From contig JAWNGF010000015.1 of assembly GCA_037039685.1 (NCBI GenBank), forward strand, positions 1,069,001 to 1,133,000: a stretch of DNA of 64,000 bases, given 5' to 3'. This document shows, in pieces, positions 1 through 11,731 of the stretch (positions are counted from its first letter, which is position 1; the number at the start of each line of letters is the position of its first letter). The DNA comes from Ceratobasidium sp. AG-K (Eukaryota > Basidiomycota > Agaricomycetes > Cantharellales > Ceratobasidiaceae). Position numbers and translations under genes: made by a program. The notes beneath the pieces were generated by a model. The model saw only the letters and a list, made by a program, of their open reading frames with translations, was not told where the DNA came from and made no database searches.

Positions 1-41
1 CAATTAGTTCGCATATCATTATGCGCAATATTTTAACTCAC

Positions 42-225
42 GCAACGCCTTGATCTTGACCTCTAGGTCAGCGCAAAAGGTAGTCAACAGGTGCGATACA
101 GCATCGGCTCCGATACATGCGGGAATGGAGATGTCCACGTTGGATACGGTAGGCATGGCGCTAACAGCGTAGCCTAAGGAAAGCGCGACGAGCGCGAATC
201 CAAGGACATGAGAGAAAGAAGGCAT
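42..225 (-). CDS. Small secreted protein, divergent family copy (5' exon only, partial)
   Basis: This is the first exon of a gene that continues off the left edge. I start it at the methionine of MPSFSHVLGFAL because this gives a clean signal peptide and matches the family start; a methionine 18 codons upstream is in frame but breaks the pattern. A hydrophobic leader ending near VSAMP is followed by a family-like segment with IPACIGADAVS and LEVKIKAL. The exon ends in GTGAGT at 41-36, the same phase 1 junction after KAL as in the six other copies at 9, 16, 19, 21, 24 and 28 kb. It is the most divergent copy. Function is unknown; the product is predicted to be secreted. Confidence 0.7.
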
Positions 226-1599
226 TGCAAGGAGTGTGGTTCGGTAACGAGGGTGTGTGAGACGGAAGTGATGAGACAAGACTGTTCGATGAGGATGGAG
301 GTCGGCGAGCGCGAGAGTTTATATCAGAGCGGCGGAGAAAGGACCGCCGGGTGATTCAAACGCAAAAATACTTGAAACGAGATCTGCTCAGAAACGTAAG
401 GTGGTATTGGTATCGGCTACTGCCAACCGCAGTGCCTCGATGTCAACGACTGACATCGGTAAAATGCCTGTCGCAATTCCCCTATTTATCTGCTACACTG
501 ATAATAGAGTAAATGAATTATATTCGTATTGAATGTCTGGAGATTCGTTCCGAGAGCACTGGCTTTATATACACGTAGAAATGATCAATCCATAAGGTAA
601 GAAGCAGGTAACACATGGTACGCATACATGCTATTAGTTCACACGACTGACTCAATGACCTTCTCGGAATATTTGAGTATATTCCGGATTTCAACAACGC
701 CTTCCAACTCTGGAAAAGCTCACGCCGGACGCCAGAAGACTGATGTCGGGTCAATCTCTGTGATTCGCGGGTGAAAATCAATCTGAGGCGGGACTGGACG
801 TCTTCGTGCCGTTTTTTTGGACCCTGTGGAGGAAATGAAAAGCTGTCACAAATATCAAATCGAAGCTGGACTATCACGGGGTTCGGGATCACGAGTCGTT
901 CTACTGTTCACCCGAAACCTATGAGTAAGTAAAACGACGTGTTTTACGGAGCGCAAAAGGGCTAGAAGGACGGTGGGGATAGAGAGTATAGACTTACGTG
1001 TGAGATTGGCCGCCGCGCACTATAGTTCACTTCGTGCCAAAATAATGCCGTGGCATCTCGCCGGAATGCCGTGAGATCGCGCTCAAAATATCAGTCCGAC
1101 ATCTGATCGACAACTTATGGCAAAATGATCACAAATACCATGCGATGTCACATGATATGCCGGACCTTGTTGCTAACCGCTCGCTCCAGTACCGTATATA
1201 GCATCTCATTGATATGTCTATGTACAGCATGCCATCTCAATTCCGTCAAAAGGGTTGTAATGTGAACGAAAGGGGATCAATACTGATGTTGATTCAAGTC
1301 AAGCAGAGAAAGTATTGACTAGGGAGTTGTTGGTGTCTGCCCGCTACGCCCGAGCATCGTAGAACTCATCCTACTTTTGTTGCCACTGTGAAATACAAGC
1401 ATACTGTCCAATCGCGTTTAACCGACGATTCGTGTAGTGCAATCCTTCGACCAATTCCCGAGTAATTACATGACTGTAAAAGCCCATGAGTTCAAACTGG
1501 CGTCGGGAATTTGATGACGAACCTATCATGCATGTGCGCTCGTAATACCTCGAGTGAAGAAAATTCATCGAAGGTAGACGAGTAAATACCAACCACTAC
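226..1599. other. Intergenic region
   Basis: Positions 226-325 hold the leader and core promoter of the left-edge secreted gene. Beyond that I see no convincing gene. A 124-codon minus frame at 518-892 has no recognisable features. A 73-codon minus frame at 1371-1592 may be a last exon of the neighbouring F-box gene, but I could not join it with a good splice pair. Confidence 0.4.
317..324 (-). promoter_or_regulatory. Probable TATA box of the left-edge secreted gene
   Basis: On the minus strand this reads ATATAAAC about 92 bp upstream of the start codon. That is the same spacing as the TATA boxes of the other family members (about 90-98 bp). Confidence 0.5.
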
Positions 1600-4200
1600 A
1601 TATCAAATACCACAGGTGGCCTTTTTTGCTGTTACCCGTCGGTTTACCGGCTTGAACCTCATCGCTAAAGACCATGCGTGCCAGTGGCCTAGCGTCTGGT
1701 TCCGGTTGTAAGCTATGTCTGTCAAGGAAGACCACCGGATGACGAGTCGTATAAATGTTGTTGGTGAATTTTCCGCCAGTCCACTGTCGCAGCCTCGCAT
1801 GGTAATGATTACCCTAAAAGAGACTTAGGAATAGTGAAAAAAATAGTACGAAACACTTACCAGATCCTCCCAATGAGCGAACGGTAGGCTCTTGCATCTT
1901 TGGCATGAATACACGTTTTGCCGCATATTGACCTCCATGTAGGTAGCGTCTGGCATAAGCATATCCTTGAGCAAGGCCTTCACGATTTTCTCCACACCAG
2001 CGTGCCTCATGAACACCCCTGAAACAAGGCCCGAGGCGGAGCGGTGAGATCTCAAAATCATCCATGGGAAATGAAGTTCGCGGAGCGTTGGGCCATGTTC
2101 TCTGTCCTCTGGCGACGTATGCAACTTCAGGGCAGACCGATTGACGAATACAGTATCAGCTCGTAGGAGGAACCTAGTATTGAGAGACAAGCCATCGGTT
2201 CCTTCGGTGCTGCCCTTGATCTAGAGGCGTTTCATTGAGCAATTACGAGATGAGACTTGGGATTATTTGACCAGTACTCACTTTGACGGCGAAATTGATT
2301 TGCTCAGTCTCGTCTAAATCCAGCTTATAATCTTCAACCAGCTTGTTCTCGAATTCCTCTCGCCATTTGAGCGCTCTTTCGATAATTTCTGAGCGACGTT
2401 GGTTGAAAAGCTCCTCGACCCTCTCGAGGCTGTTTTCCTCCGCATAAATCTCCACCAAAAAGTCCCATTCGGTAATGACGTTAGCCGATGGGGATGGATT
2501 GGACAGGAACCGCGTGCTCTCTGGGAACACATCGTGTAGTTCCGGCGGCTTTAGGTCGAGCGTCGTCATGATGGCATCATAAGGATATCTATCGTGCACG
2601 AGTTGATGCGCAAGCTCATATACCTTATTGTGCCGTTCACGTCGACGAAGCTGCGTGGCCTGCTCGTCTGTTCGATCCCGGTTAGCTTCCAAAAAGGGAG
2701 TGAGTTTGGGCAGAAGATTGGCCCACACTGCGATCCACAGGATAGGTAAGTCGGAGAGGAGAAATAGTTCTATTAAACCTACCACGCTCTGTGAGTGCTT
2801 TTGGCACCCCTACAAGACTATCCCACTCCCGTAAAAGGGGACTATCCCTAAATTGGAGATATTTCTCCTCCCAGCCAAGAGCTCTGAGCCTTTCCTCCAC
2901 CCTACATGACGCTGATTTAGCGGCTGATCGTCATCCCTACGAGCTATTACTCACTGTCGCTGGCGTGCGGCTTTGAGGTCCTTGAGCTCATGTTCCCGAG
3001 ACCTATCTGCCAAGCGAATGAACTTCTTCAATTCCACCGCTTCCTGGAAATTCACTTAGCGCAGAAGACGAGCGTGAGGAAGGGGTTACCTCTTTCTGGG
3101 CCTTCAGCTGAGCAGTTTTCGTGCTTTTCCATTCTGCCAGGTCCTTCAAATCGCCCTTGTCATAGAGGTCGGTGCGAATTTTGCTTGCTCGCTCGTACTC
3201 CTCGATAATATAGAACGCAGGCTCGTGTCGGCGGCGCGATTTAATATCTAGAGGGCAAGATATAAGCAACATCAAAACACAGTGAACTGATACTGACCCC
3301 ATGAGGTAGCCACGTACATATCCTCCATTGAAAATTTAGGAGCGGGTGTCAACCTGAGCGTGGAGCATTCAGAACTACACAGTTACGGAATGATCCGGGT
3401 CTTACTTTGTGTCCCGACACGAGGCACACAGGCGAACTCGAAGCCAAACATCGGGTTTCGACGTTGCATTAGCCCCACATAACTGGTAGATCGTTAGTTG
3501 AGCCTTGGCTGGGATCACACTCGCTTACGGTACAATGCTTGGAAAACATCAGTGCTGCGGACTGTGGCTCGTTCATTCCGGTAGGACATGGCGGAAGTCC
3601 GGGGACGTTGTTCTGGGCACGCTGCCAGAGTTGAATAACTGCTCGTCTGAGCAGCATTGACCGGAAAAACTTGTTGGCTCCAGTCAGATTGATCAGGTCG
3701 GCAGGGGTTATATGACACGCTATCTGTTCCGGAAATAAGATCAAAATAAGACCGTGCATAGTAGTATATAGCATAAATTAACTGACCTCCGTAAACACTT
3801 CAACAGGCATCTTCATGATACCCTCCAGACCGCCTTGTTTACCTCGCACATATTTCTTGCGTGGCGCATTATCCGTCGCTTTCGATTTCCGCGCACGCTT
3901 TGCCTTTGGCGTAGACGACTTGCTTTGCTCGCTGTCGTTGTCCGAGTCGCGGGAATTATCACCGGATTCAACCCCTGTGGCGCAACGAGTAAGACATCGT
4001 TCAACCCTGGATATCATCGTGCATACCAGATTCTTCTCCTGGATTTTATTCCACATGTAAGTTTATTCATTTCATATGGAGCTTCGAGTACATCGTCGCG
4101 CTTACCATGGTCCTCGGAGTCGATGAGCGGTGTGGCTCGGGCTGACAAGTTTGCTGGTACCCTAAGCGACTTGTCAGAACTGCCCGGTACGTTTTCCCAT
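1600..4200 (-). CDS. F-box-like protein with CxxC zinc-binding motifs (copy A)
   Basis: Multi-exon minus-strand gene, recognised by colinear similarity to the plus-strand gene at 31384-34254. The order is: a short charged N-terminus (exons near 4200, 4150, 4030 and 3985); a lysine/arginine-rich stretch; an F-box-like helix pair beginning KMPVEVFTEVS and continuing ADLINLTGANKFFRSMLL across an intron near 3780; a CxxC...CxxC segment (CTLCG then LCASC, 3545-3410); a helical charged middle; then YSCQRC and HWEDL near 1870, and an exon from about 1830 starting NHYHARLRQW. F-box proteins are usually substrate adaptors of SCF ubiquitin ligases; here the role is inferred from the motif only. The start (ATGGGAAAAC at 4200) and the 3' end are uncertain, and the final C2H2-like segment of copy B was not found in frame, so this copy may be degenerate at its 3' end. 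Confidence 0.6.
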
Positions 4201-4516
4201 TCTTACATAGTGCAATGAGTATCTTCTATTTTGGTGAAATGCGCCAAGGCAAAGTTGACGCGGAGAACTTGAGATGAACGTAATGATCTTCGTGCCAGGA
4301 ATCACGTGCATGATCCAAAACCAGGGAGTAACATAGATGACCCGGTAACTTATCCGGGTATTTCCACGGATGGGAGCGTGGGTCGCGCGGTTTTGGATGT
4401 AGCACAGCCACCGCTACCGAGAATGAGGGTTACCGCGGACGGGATTATCATATTGTGACCACGATACATAAACGGGTTGAGCCCGGGTTATTATAGCTGA
4501 CTAAGTTCAATTGTAT
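4201..4516. other. Intergenic region
   Basis: About 300 bp between the F-box gene start and the hAT relic stop. No gene or clear regulatory site is seen. Confidence 0.4.
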
Positions 4517-5460
4517 TTACATATGGTTTTTGATAATATCACCGACTTCTTCGAGACTCGGGAGCAGGGGCGTATTGCACCACGAGCCAACGGCCATCTG
4601 TGCTTGAAATGTTTGTGCAGACATCTGGTGCTGAAGATGGTTAATCATCAGCCGGCCTCCTGAGAACGCGCGCTCGGCATCAACGGATGAGGCTTAAATT
4701 GGCTGGAATCAGGTCTTGAGTGGACTCGGGTGTAACGCATGTACGTACCTTGTACAGTTAGGTGATCAAGCGCCATTCGAGCAACACGGGGACGCCCTTC
4801 AAGTCTGGAACTCCAGTAGGCTAGGACCCCTCCGTTTTGCGTAATTACATCGCGGGGTACTACCGGGCTGTCGAGGTAGACTTCGATCGTGTCTTGCTCG
4901 AAATTGGCGGGCGGCGACGACAAGCACGAATGTCGTTGAGTCCAAATATTCCGGCCGGTCCGGTCACATTGTCCAACTCAATCAAAAAATGGGGGAAGCC
5001 GAGTAATACTCAGTGCTTACCGTTGAGGGGCTCGAATTGTTTCCTGTGGACGTCTTAGTCCCTTGATTCTCCGACGGGTAGAGTGTAGCGAAGCGATCGA
5101 CAACGCGAGCCCGGATTCGTGCAACATCGAAACCGCGGTCTGAGAACCAGGCAGGTTTACGATCGGGACACATCACTGCACGTGGGTTAAATCATATGTA
5201 AATTATCTGTGCATTTTAACTCACCAACAGCTAACTCATACACGTCGGATTCGTCCATAGCTCCCATATATTATTCAAATACCAACAAGGCAGCTTCTGT
5301 TGCAACGCGTGCGACCAGGTGGAGACTCTGATGTAGTCGGTTGTGTCACGAACATCATAAAGCCTGGCACGGAGGCTTAGCAACTCGGGAAGTGTTCCGT
5401 GAATGAGCGGGACCTCCGATTGCGAAAATCGGTCTGTTGGCTCCTGAAAAATCTTTGGGA
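4517..5460 (-). pseudogene. Decayed hAT-family transposase (C-terminal part)
   Basis: The last exon, ending at TAA 4517-4519, reads ASSVDAERAFSGGRL, then INHLQHQMS, then VGSWCNTPLL. This is the hAT C-terminal dimerisation region, where the ERAFSGG motif is typical of fungal hAT transposases. The preceding exon (4923-4750) carries VLAYWSSRLEGRPRVARMAL and joins through a GTACGT donor. Upstream pieces include CPDRKPAWFSDRGF and MDESDVYELAV. The frame is broken: between 5400 and 5240 coding similarity shifts frame near RVS/RVATEAALLVFE, and a TAA falls where a lysine codon is usual, just before YMGAMDESD. I found no terminal inverted repeats and no N-terminal BED finger, so this is an inactive remnant. 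Confidence 0.7.
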
Positions 5461-6659
5461 CAATAAATTATAACCCAGCTCTAGAGGTTGGAAAAAAGAA
5501 ATAGCTCACCTCTAAGACACACTCGCCCAATTGCACTCGGTTTTATACCCTACAGATTGAGCATTTTCAAACACTTTTACAGCGCATATATGCGCAATCG
5601 TACCATGTACAACCGAGTCGGGCAAACCTATAGTACAAACCCCGGTGCATCATGCGCAGTATCCGTGTCGTCACCCGAGGCGCTGCCGCGAAATCGCCAC
5701 CCGCGCCACCAATTGCAAATCATCTCCGCGCGGGATCTATCCGGCCCGGATTAGGCGCCGCGGGTAGAACCACAGGTGTATCCGGTTTAGCGCTTACCAT
5801 GTTACTCCCTGTCCGAAACCATGGTTTGCCCGTGATCATCTGCTCTGTCAGCTTCTTCATCAACCAGGCTTGCCCTCAACTACTACTCATATCCCTCGCC
5901 AATTGCTCCGTCTCTGTCGATAACTCCTCCGTCCTCATGTCATCGGGCTACTATTGCAACTGATATGAATGCCAGACTATCTCTTGCAAACTGTTTGCCA
6001 CCTGGCAATTTGTTTTACCAACCCACTGGATTTTAACTTCGAACCCGAGAAGCCCACGAATTAATCAGTTGATTATCATGCCTGTGATTCAACCACCGAG
6101 TTTGAGCCGACAATCGCTATCCGCTCACGTGAGCAGTCCCGCTGGATTGTGATTGCGCCGCTTATATTAGTTGAATAGGCAATGTGGAGAACTCGTTCCG
6201 CAGTAAACATGCTTCCTTTGAAAGTCGCATTTTAATCGGTGCTCACTCGGGTAAATAACTCTAGTACGACGGTGTCCTTCATCTAATGTGCTAGCTAATT
6301 GCCCCTTTACTTAGCCGAACGGTCGAGGTCGAACCACCCATTACATGTACGCGAGTTGACCAGTGTCGCCTGTAATCTCGGGATTAGGGAAGCAGGTGCG
6401 CAGCACAAATGTGGCCGATCATCATCAGACGGACAGAGTTAAATCTCCGATTGCTTATTTTGTATTTATTATTAGTGCCAAGCGGGGAAGCTCACGCCGA
6501 GCAACAGCCATTCTATTTACATCCAATGGAGGTTCTGGGCACATGCTTGGCTCGAACCAATGACTCAAGCGCTCCGTCGATGTAATTGTGGTACAGCTGA
6601 CCTACCGGAATGGATCTCTGCTTTGACATTGGCACCGGACATTCACCGCGCTCTCTGAC
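5461..6659. other. Intergenic region upstream of the GH7 gene
   Basis: The part next to 5460 may hold further decayed hAT sequence (a minus frame with MRTEELSTETEQLARD near 5940, broken by a stop), but I cannot assign it. The rest is presumably the GH7 promoter. No named regulatory motif is claimed. Confidence 0.35.
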
Positions 6660-6666
6660 TATAAAA
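6660..6666 (+). promoter_or_regulatory. TATA box of the GH7 gene
   Basis: TATAAAA 62 bp upstream of the cellobiohydrolase start codon, in CTATAAAACGGC. A similar TATA context with a following CGGC is seen at one of the small secreted genes (16333). Confidence 0.6.
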
Positions 6667-6721
6667 CGGCTTCTTGTCCTCGTCGACTCTCCAGCAAATC
6701 AGTCTACAGGCTTACTACCTC

Positions 6722-8411
6722 ATGAATACCGCTCTACTCCTTTCCATCGCCCTTCTTGGCTCAGTTCGAGCCCAGCAAGCCGGCACTGTGACCGCAGAGG
6801 TCCATCCCTCACTCACATGGCAGAAGTGCACCAAGTCCGGCGGTTGCGTTACCCAGTCCGCTGGCAAGATCGTGCTCGACTCCAACTGGCGCTGGGTCCA
6901 TACCACAAGCGGGTACACCAACTGCTACACTGGCAACGCTTGGGATACATCCATCTGCCCCGACCCGACTACATGCGCTTCGGCCTGCGCTCTCGACGGC
7001 GCCGATTACAGCGGAACCTATGGCATCACGACTAGCAGCAATGCCTTGACCCTCAAGTTCGTTACCAAGACCACCACCACTAACATCGGCTCGCGTGTGT
7101 ACTTGCTCGCCGACGATGCGAACTATCAGATGTTCAAGGTCAAGAACCAAGAATTCACTTTCGACGTTGACGTTTCCAACCTCCCCTGCGGTCTCAACGG
7201 CGCTCTCTACTTCTCCGAGATGGCGGCCGACGGTGGTTTGTCCAAGTACTCGGGCAACAAGGCCGGCGCCAAGTACGGAACTGGCTACTGCGACGCCCAG
7301 TGTCCCAAGGACATCAAGTTCATCAACGGAGAGGTAAGTTGCCTGGGATGAAATATCTCAAAATTATCTAAGCTCGTACCCACAGGCCAACGTCCTCGAC
7401 TGGACGCCCTCGTCCAACGATGTTAACGCCGGAACTGGTCGCTACGGCACCTGCTGCAACGAGATGGACGTCTGGGAGGCCAACTCGATCGCCACTGCAT
7501 ACACCCCTCACCCTTGCACTACTTCGGGCCAGACCCGCTGCTCCGGCACCGACTGCTCTTCCGGTTACTGCGACCCGGCCGGCTGCGACTTCAACTCGTA
7601 CCGCATGGGCGACAAGACCTTCTACGGAAAAGGCCTGACTGTCGACACCAGCCAGAAGATCACCGTGGTCACCCAGTTCATTACCGCCGACGGCACCGCT
7701 ACTGGCGCTCTCTCCGAGATTCGCCGCCTCTACGTCCAGAACGGCAAGGTCATCCAAAACTCCAAGACCAACATTTCGGGTATGGCCGCCTACGACTCGG
7801 TCAGCGAGGCGTTCTGCACTGCCCAGAAGACTGCATTCAGTGATACCAACATCTTCGCTTCCAAAGGCGGGTTCACTAACATGGGCAAGGCCTTCGACAA
7901 CGGAATGGTTCTCGTTATGTCCATCTGGGACGACCATGCGGCCAACATGCTCTGGCTCGATAGCAACTACCCCGTCGGCGGCGACCCATCCCAGCCCGGT
8001 GTCGCCCGCGGTACTTGTGCCACCACCTCTGGTGTGCCCACCGATGTCGAAACCAACAGCCCCAACGCTTCGGTCACGTACTCGAACATCCGATTCGGTG
8101 ATATCGGTTCTACTTACACCGGTACTACTACTGGTACTACTACCACTACGTCGGCTGCTTCCGTAAGTTAAATTAGTTCCGTCGAGCATGAAGGTGATAA
8201 CCGCATTTTGCAGACCACTACCACTGCTTCCTCCTCCACCGGAGCGGCCCACTATGCCCAGGTATGCTGGTTCGTTCATCTAGCGGTTTTGAGTATAACT
8301 GACTCTACTCTCCCAAATTAGTGTGGAGGTACTGGTTGGACTGGAGCCACCACCTGTGTGTCTCCGTACACCTGCACCGTTCTCAATGCTTTCTACTCTC
8401 AGTGCTTGTAA
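6722..8411 (+). CDS. GH7 cellobiohydrolase (reducing-end cellulase) with CBM1
   Basis: Secreted glycoside hydrolase family 7 enzyme; fungal members processively release cellobiose from crystalline cellulose. Four exons: 6722-7333, 7386-8162, 8214-8261 and 8322-8411, giving 508 residues, a usual length for two-domain enzymes. I use the methionine at 6722 because it gives a clean signal peptide ([17 protein letters not shown], then mature QQAGT). The catalytic core contains EMDVWEAN, the ExDxxE triad holding nucleophile and acid/base. The C-terminus has a Thr/Ser linker and a fungal cellulose-binding module starting [12 protein letters not shown] and ending FYSQCL; the two last introns lie in the linker and at the CBM border. 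The exons are strongly GC-biased at third positions, consistent with high expression. All domains appear intact. The neighbours show no functional link. Confidence 0.95.
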
Positions 8412-8939
8412 TTCGGTGGCATCCAGGAAAGCATTACGGGGATCTCACAGCAGGGGCATGTAGATTTAGCTATATGAATTTCAACGTTTTGTTCTTAATC
8501 GCCGAGTGATGTAAGTATTTTTTGCCAATCAAGCCAAGGGGAGTTATGGGACAGAGGGCTACAAAAGTGCCGGAAGTGGGCGGTCAATACAGGCTCGTAA
8601 AGATTGAATCGATAACAATGGTGCGTCGAAGGCGTCCAACCCCACGATATTTTCACTGATTTTTTCGTGAGCGTAACCTGGGTAGTGTTACGCGAGGGTG
8701 GTCGCGATCTAACGGAGACGCGCTCCGAGCGCGGGAGTGTTCACTATGTTCGTTCGTCTAAGCCGAAGTCGAGTCCTTGGACTCCGAGCGTGTTGATGCG
8801 TTCGCAGCTCATTGAAGCTCGAATACGATTGAATTGAAAAAAAAGACCCAGACAGAGCACACGGCTCATGGTCCCATGTGCAGATATAACCCAGTGAAGA
8901 AAATGTCTAACCAACTACTCATGTCGAATCATTGATTGA
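8412..8939. other. Intergenic region between convergent genes
   Basis: Holds the 3' ends of the GH7 gene and of the minus-strand secreted gene at 8940. No gene is seen. Confidence 0.5.
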
Positions 8940-9669
8940 TTAGAAAGCAAGCCCGAGAACATCAAGGCAGAGCTTGAGCCGAACCTGAGCCAGGAGACCG
9001 ACGGTAACAGAGGTGAGGCTGTGGAAGATGTGTCAGGAACTGGTAATCATGGGAGCGCACCTGCACTCACGCCTTGACAATGAGAACAACGATGCCGTCG
9101 ATGCAAATGTTCAGGTTGACGAGCAACAAATGGAGCACGATATCAATCTCGGCGAACAGGGCGGCAACAACAGTAATGCCGAACTTGACCGAGACCTGAA
9201 CGCAGACTTTGACGAGCAGCTGGAAAGGAAGGCAATCGCATGTCAATCTGGGCATATAGGCAAGAAATCCCGCGAAACAACTTACAGTGATGATTGCCGC
9301 AATACAAGCGACGATGCTGGCCTTTGCCTCGACATCGACAGCCACTCCAGCTCCGATCTTCAACAAGTCGTCCGCGCAACCCTTGAAAAGGGCGATGATA
9401 ACATGGATTGCGACCTTAAGCTCGGCAATGTTGTTACACCCAACTGGATATGATATATTAGCTTCATGCAAATATATACCAAAGGAACAGGACTCACGCA
9501 GCTCATTGATTTTGGCCTCAATGCCAAGGAAAGCTTTGGCGCACACCAAGGAGACCGCATCGGTCCCGGTGATAACTGGAATACTCCTAGCGGCCGGAAG
9601 ACCAGCAACGAGGAACCCGAGGGAGAGGACGACAACGGAGACGGCGATGAAGCGAGTGAAGGTGCTCAT
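8940..9669 (-). CDS. Small secreted cysteine-containing protein (family copy 2)
   Basis: Four exons on the minus strand: 9669-9498, 9443-9286, 9219-9071 and 9018-8940, giving 185 residues. The protein has a signal peptide (MSTFTRFIAVSVVVLSLGF, then LVAGLP), a family segment VITGTDAVSLVCAK, a core CADDLLKIGAGVAVDVEAKA followed by SIVACIAAIIT, a hydrophobic segment with LLLVNLNICIDG, and a tail KLCLDVLGLAF. Intron phases (1, 0, 2) and the two internal exon lengths (158 and 149 nt) are the same as in the five plus-strand copies at 16-29 kb. The uninterrupted frame across 9067-9669 arises because two introns happen to lack stops; the splice model is preferred because it restores alignment with the paralogues. 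Function is unknown. Secretion and disulfide bonding are inferred. Confidence 0.85.
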
Positions 9670-11649
9670 TGTGAAAGTGGGTGTGGGATGAGAAGGCGAG
9701 TCAGGGAATGGAGTTGAAGGTGAGAGATACTGGACAAGGGTGCATTCTGGACATCTTTTATGTTGGTGAGTTTTCTCTTACCCTCGTCAATGTGAGATTA
9801 CACTGTCTTGGACATCCCTCTGTCGGCCAAGACGCTTGGCCAAGACACTCCCAAACTCCACGCAACCCAACTGCTTTGCGCAGGCTTGGCTCGGAACGGC
9901 TTATTCCGGGATACGGTTTGTTGCAGTTCCATATGTCGTTTTCCAAAGATTTGCAATGGATGATTAGGGGAAGATACAAATTGGCGTGTTCCCCGCAATA
10001 ATTACCAGCGGTGGCAAAAGTCTTTTCTCCCTGTCGATCCTTCTTCTATTTCAGGGCTGCATCAGGGTGAGCATTGCGGCTGGGACCGATGCTCCAGACA
10101 CTCCCATCGGGAAGCTACAACTGATTAATGAACCACAGCTCATCACCAGTGTAGCCTGAATATGGAGCAGCCGCGTGGCATGTTTGACCCGGGACCGAGC
10201 GGTGTCATGCTCGCCTTACAATCCCGATGCCATCCTGCCATACAGCTTTCTGTCCATGGAAAACGCTTGCGCTAATTGGTCAGGGAGGCAATGCATTGTG
10301 GGGCTAGTGTGATTTGCCGCCGACGTGAATCTGCATATCCGGGAGGGTGATACATCAATCAGATACAAATCAGGTGAACTTTGAATTCTTCTTTGGTAGA
10401 TGCTTTTCATCACTGGGTTAGAAAACGCCCGAGCTTCGGTACTCAAGTCGTTTGGAGGGTCTAGTCGCAATGGTAAGAACCGTCGTAGCCGTGTTCCGGC
10501 TCGGAGGTATAGACTGATGAGAGGTTTCCATCGTATTACACACAGTCGCTTCACCAAACACCAGATGATTGAGATACATAAATTTTTGCTGGATAGCCAC
10601 GCGGGCCGACATCCAAGCCACTCCGCGACTGGTAATTGGCTGAAGCAGGCACGTGGCCTCAGGGCCCCAGTTGCAACCCTGGCTTGCCCACCGCCAGACG
10701 TCACCCTGCTTCAGCTTGCTCTCCTTGCTTGGACCGTTCTCCTTCTCAAGGACAAAATCGCGTCGCCTCAGGAATGATTTGCTCATCCTCCCTAATCCTC
10801 GACACTTGGTTTCTACAACAGTTACAACCACCGGCCTGGACACAGTGCACACAGTTCTAGCATGTTACTATACTGTGCCGAATCTCAGGTGGCTCGAACC
10901 AATATCGGACTTCTGGGAAATAAGAAGCATCTCTTTCGCTTTATTACTATTTTCGACATCGAAATATTCACCGGGTCACGTACTGTTTGAGGCGCTGTCG
11001 TCACAAGCCCACATAGGTAACTACTTCGTTTACTCAGTCGGTTGCGCCTTGTTCATTATTGCCTGTAGCCCACAAACTACCTCGTACCATATATCCTTGA
11101 TCAACCTAACGATATTTGTCGAGTTCCAGGGCCATGGCTAGCATCATTGGCCAACTGGTGGTACTCGCGCACAACGAACATTCAAGTTTTGCACTCGAAA
11201 GACGGTCCGCCTTGCTCGGCCTGATTACCCAGTCAATTTATTCGACTTGCAGGTAGTGATGATTATGAGATTTGGCCTGGACTATATAGCATTACAAGTT
11301 CGGACGTGCTCGAGGTAAGCAATATCTGTACTAGACCCGCGGTCGTTTCTGATAGCGCGCTTTGTTCTCAAGATGGTGCATGGTCACGGAAGCCTGCTTC
11401 TCGAACCCAAATTTTACCTGTCTCTTGAAGCAAAGTAAATGTATCTTTTGTACGGTATAGTGTCGTATAATAGATCGGAACCTGGTGTTTACAGTGGGGC
11501 TGCCCCCCAAAACGGAATTCAGGAAGCCCCTAACGCGAACCCTGCGCGTTAAATTCTGCGTTACTCGCCGCCCGCCATGCCGTAAATTACTGGCCAATCG
11601 ACAAGTGACGTTCATCGATCTATTGCTCAGCCTTGCGGGCCCATTGCTG
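9670..11649. other. Intergenic region
   Basis: The first 100 bp is the promoter of the minus-strand secreted gene, with a TATA-like CATAAAAG at about 9757-9764 on the minus strand. Frames at 10216-10704 (minus, 162 codons) and 10653-11141 (plus, 162 codons) show no domain, signal peptide or coding character I can defend. Confidence 0.35.
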
Positions 11650-11731
11650 AGCGAAAACCGCACGTGCTAGTAAGGGCTCGTTTGCGTAAACGAGCCCTTA
11701 CGAGCCTCAATTAGCACTGCGGTTTGCGCTG
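11650..11731. repeat. Nested inverted repeat (fold-back element)
   Basis: The centre, 11671-11700, is a perfect 13-bp stem (TAAGGGCTCGTTT and its complement) around a 4-base loop GCGT. Outside it a second imperfect pair, GCGAAAACCGCA..TGCTA on the left and TAGCACTGCGGTTTGCGC on the right, extends the palindrome to about 80 bp. It could be the end of a fold-back transposon or MITE. Ordinary transcription termination does not explain it, as no gene ends here. Confidence 0.6.

Noticed and set aside
7368..8279. 303-codon minus-strand frame opposite the GH7 gene
   Set aside because: It is the antisense shadow of strongly GC3-biased GH7 exons. Its glycine/valine-rich composition and lack of known domains fit an antisense artefact.
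9067..9669. Single uninterrupted 200-codon minus frame as the gene
   Set aside because: It reads through two introns that happen to have no stop. The four-exon model restores alignment with five paralogues and their exon sizes.
10216..10704. 162-codon minus-strand frame and the overlapping plus frame at 10653-11141
   Set aside because: No domain, signal peptide, paralogue or splice support. The amino-acid composition is rich in Arg, Ser and Cys, like random frames, and the two frames overlap on opposite strands.
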